Below, piece by piece: positions 6,007 through 6,761 of a stretch of DNA of 6,761 nucleotides; position 1 is the first letter of the stretch, and the number at the start of each line of letters is the position of its first letter. The notes under the pieces were generated by a model, which did no database searches, had not been told where the DNA came from, and saw nothing but the letters and a program-made list of their open reading frames with translations. A program made the translations under genes and the position numbers. Source of the DNA: Candidatus Zixiibacteriota bacterium (GTDB lineage: Bacteria > Zixibacteria > MSB-5A5 > GN15 > FEB-12); the NCBI GenBank assembly GCA_016213305.1, contig JACRAV010000366.1:1-6761 (forward strand). Reading direction: 5' to 3'.

Positions 6007-6594
6007 TTACCTCAGCACGCTTCGGATCACGGAAAAATATTTGATGACATAGTCAAGCCCGGTCCAGACGGTTGCGATGGCCGTAATCCACAAGATCCAG
6101 TGGGCATACAGCTTGGCATCAAAGCCGGCCAGCGGGGACGGGGAGACGCCGTAGAATTCAAAGGCGCTGACCAGTGAAAAATATACCAGGATCAGGATGA
6201 TCGACCACATTTGCATAAAAGTCTTGAATTTGGCTCCGGGTGACGGGGATATGATCACGCCCTTATAGGCGACCAGAAGGCGAAGGCCGGTGATCGAGAA
6301 CTCCCGCGCGATAATGAGCATAACCGGCAAGGGCGAAACGAAATCCAGCGAGGTGAAACTGACGAGGGCCGACGACACGAGAATCTTGTCGGCGAGCGGA
6401 TCCATGAACTTGCCGAACCCGGTGATGACTCCCCGCTTGCGGGCATAGTGCCCATCGGCCACGTCGGTCAGGGCCGCAATCACAAAGATGGCCAACCCGG
6501 TCACCCGCATGGGAAAGGATTCGAGCATGAAAAAGAAAATGAATATCGGTGACAGGATGATTCTGGTGATGGTGAGCACGTTTGGCAGATTCAT
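6007..6594 (-). CDS. pgsA: CDP-diacylglycerol-glycerol-3-phosphate 3-phosphatidyltransferase
   Basis: Phosphatidylglycerophosphate synthase, the committed membrane step of anionic phospholipid synthesis: CDP-diacylglycerol plus glycerol-3-phosphate gives phosphatidylglycerophosphate and CMP. The protein has 195 residues. The complete CDP-alcohol phosphotransferase signature D-x2-DG-x2-AR-x8-G-x3-D-x3-D is present: Asp44, Asp47-Gly48, Ala51-Arg52, Gly61, Asp65 and Asp69. PNVLTITRI at 4-12, REFSITGLR (97-105) and KFKTFMQM (122-129) are typical of PgsA rather than other family members. Hydrophobic segments lie at about 13-24, 31-43, 70-95, 129-147 and 164-182. The ATG at 6594 gives the classic MNLPN start, but only a weak GAG precedes it; a candidate promoter ends 9 bases upstream. 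It is the first gene of the four-gene operon. Confidence 0.95.
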   Translation of the reverse strand: MNLPNVLTITRIILSPIFIFFFMLESFPMRVTGLAIFVIAALTDVADGHYARKRGVITGFGKFMDPLADKILVSSALVSFTSLDFVSPLPVMLIIAREFSITGLRLLVAYKGVIISPSPGAKFKTFMQMWSIILILVYFSLVSAFEFYGVSPSPLAGFDAKLYAHWILWITAIATVWTGLDYVIKYFSVIRSVLR

Positions 6595-6603
6595 GGCTCG
6601 GAC

Positions 6604-6632
6604 AAGCTACGCCAACAAGGGCGTTGAGTCAA
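6604..6632 (-). promoter_or_regulatory. Candidate promoter of the pgsA-pgpA-cinA-thpR operon
   Basis: On the minus strand TTGACT (6627-6632) and TAGCTT (6604-6609) are spaced by exactly 17 bases. The pattern TTGAC(A/T)-N17-TAG(G/C)TT matches the candidate upstream of the dockerin gene, which lends each some support. Only 9 bases separate the -10 from the pgsA ATG, so the mRNA would be nearly leaderless, in line with the weak binding site. A 13-base palindrome CGTTGA-G-TCAACG (6622-6634) overlaps the -35 and could be an operator. Judged by eye. Confidence 0.35.
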
Positions 6633-6659
6633 CGGCCGTCCGTGAATACGAACGGCCGT
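6632..6659 (-). terminator. Strong hairpin between the right-edge gene and pgsA, possible terminator
   Basis: Two copies of ACGGCCGT (6632-6639 and 6652-6659), each itself a palindrome, pair over 8 bases. After one mismatch, 3 more pairs close a four-base loop. It begins 9 bases past the stop codon of the right-edge gene, where a terminator is expected. No run of T follows on the minus strand (only TTG), so it is either an inefficient or factor-dependent terminator or an mRNA 3'-end stabiliser. The DNA is AT-poor around it. Confidence 0.5.
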
Positions 6660-6668
6660 GCATGGCAA

Positions 6669-6761
6669 TCAGTTATGAGAGGTGAGGTAGGCGGTAATCA
6701 GCGCGATGGTGGAATCGTCCAGTTTGGCACGTACGCCGTACTTCCCGACCAGTATCGGCCA
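6669..6761 (-). CDS. C-terminal 30 residues of an unidentified protein (right edge)
   Basis: The frame is open from the right edge for 30 codons and ends with TGA at 6671-6669. The tail contains LVGKYGVRAKL followed by an amphipathic helix-like ALITAYLTSHN. A YG step then a closing helix ending in AYL occurs at the C-terminus of many c-type cytochrome domains, so a cytochrome is possible, but the haem site CxxCH would lie outside and the call is a guess. Its position, just upstream of the hairpin and pgsA on the same strand, and the GC-rich codon style shared with neighbours support a real gene. Confidence 0.5.
   Translation of the reverse strand, partial: WPILVGKYGVRAKLDDSTIALITAYLTSHN

Noticed and set aside
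5088..6177. Two plus-strand frames of about 194 and 224 codons across cinA, pgpA and pgsA
   Set aside because: They are antisense to three genes with complete family signatures and read as Arg/Gly/Asp-rich shadow sequence.

Overview
The window looks like a chromosomal segment from a GC-rich, uncultured bacterium, most likely of the FCB superphylum and possibly a Zixibacteria-like lineage. This placement is an inference. It rests on a secreted protein ending in a dockerin-type pair of calcium loops with the wording GNVDxD...VDISDLTRLIDY, a style common in those genomes, next to ordinary bacterial housekeeping genes. No phage, plasmid, CRISPR, rRNA or tRNA feature was seen.

Layout. Positions 1-2214 (+) hold DNA gyrase subunit A without its first ~71 residues, closed by a rho-independent terminator at 2225-2255. 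Converging on it is a 313-residue secreted dockerin protein of unknown function (2311-3252, minus), with a plausible promoter at 3298-3326. The 462 bases between that gene and the next (3253-3714) hold no gene. About 190 of its bases (3468-3660), plus one more element reaching 3718, are packed with palindromes. Three of these are hairpins whose foot is a GTAG tetranucleotide, all in the same orientation about 60 bases apart, as in REP elements mobilised by RAYT transposases.

From 3715 to 6594 (minus) lies a compact four-gene operon read right to left: pgsA, pgpA, cinA, thpR. The first two make phosphatidylglycerol from CDP-diacylglycerol in two consecutive steps (synthase, then phosphatase). 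cinA encodes a pyridine-nucleotide recycling enzyme, and thpR a 2H RNA phosphoesterase. Gene joints are 0 nt, 7 nt and a 4-nt ATGA overlap, so translation is probably coupled. In many bacteria recA follows cinA/thpR; here the palindrome array follows instead, and it even supplies the thpR stop codon. At the right edge (6669-6761, minus) is the C-terminal tail of an unidentified protein, separated from pgsA by a strong hairpin and a candidate promoter.

The points most worth a second look are the GTAG-footed palindrome array, the non-canonical residues at both quinolone-contact positions of GyrA, and the cysteine-rich dockerin protein. No complete novel multi-gene system is visible.
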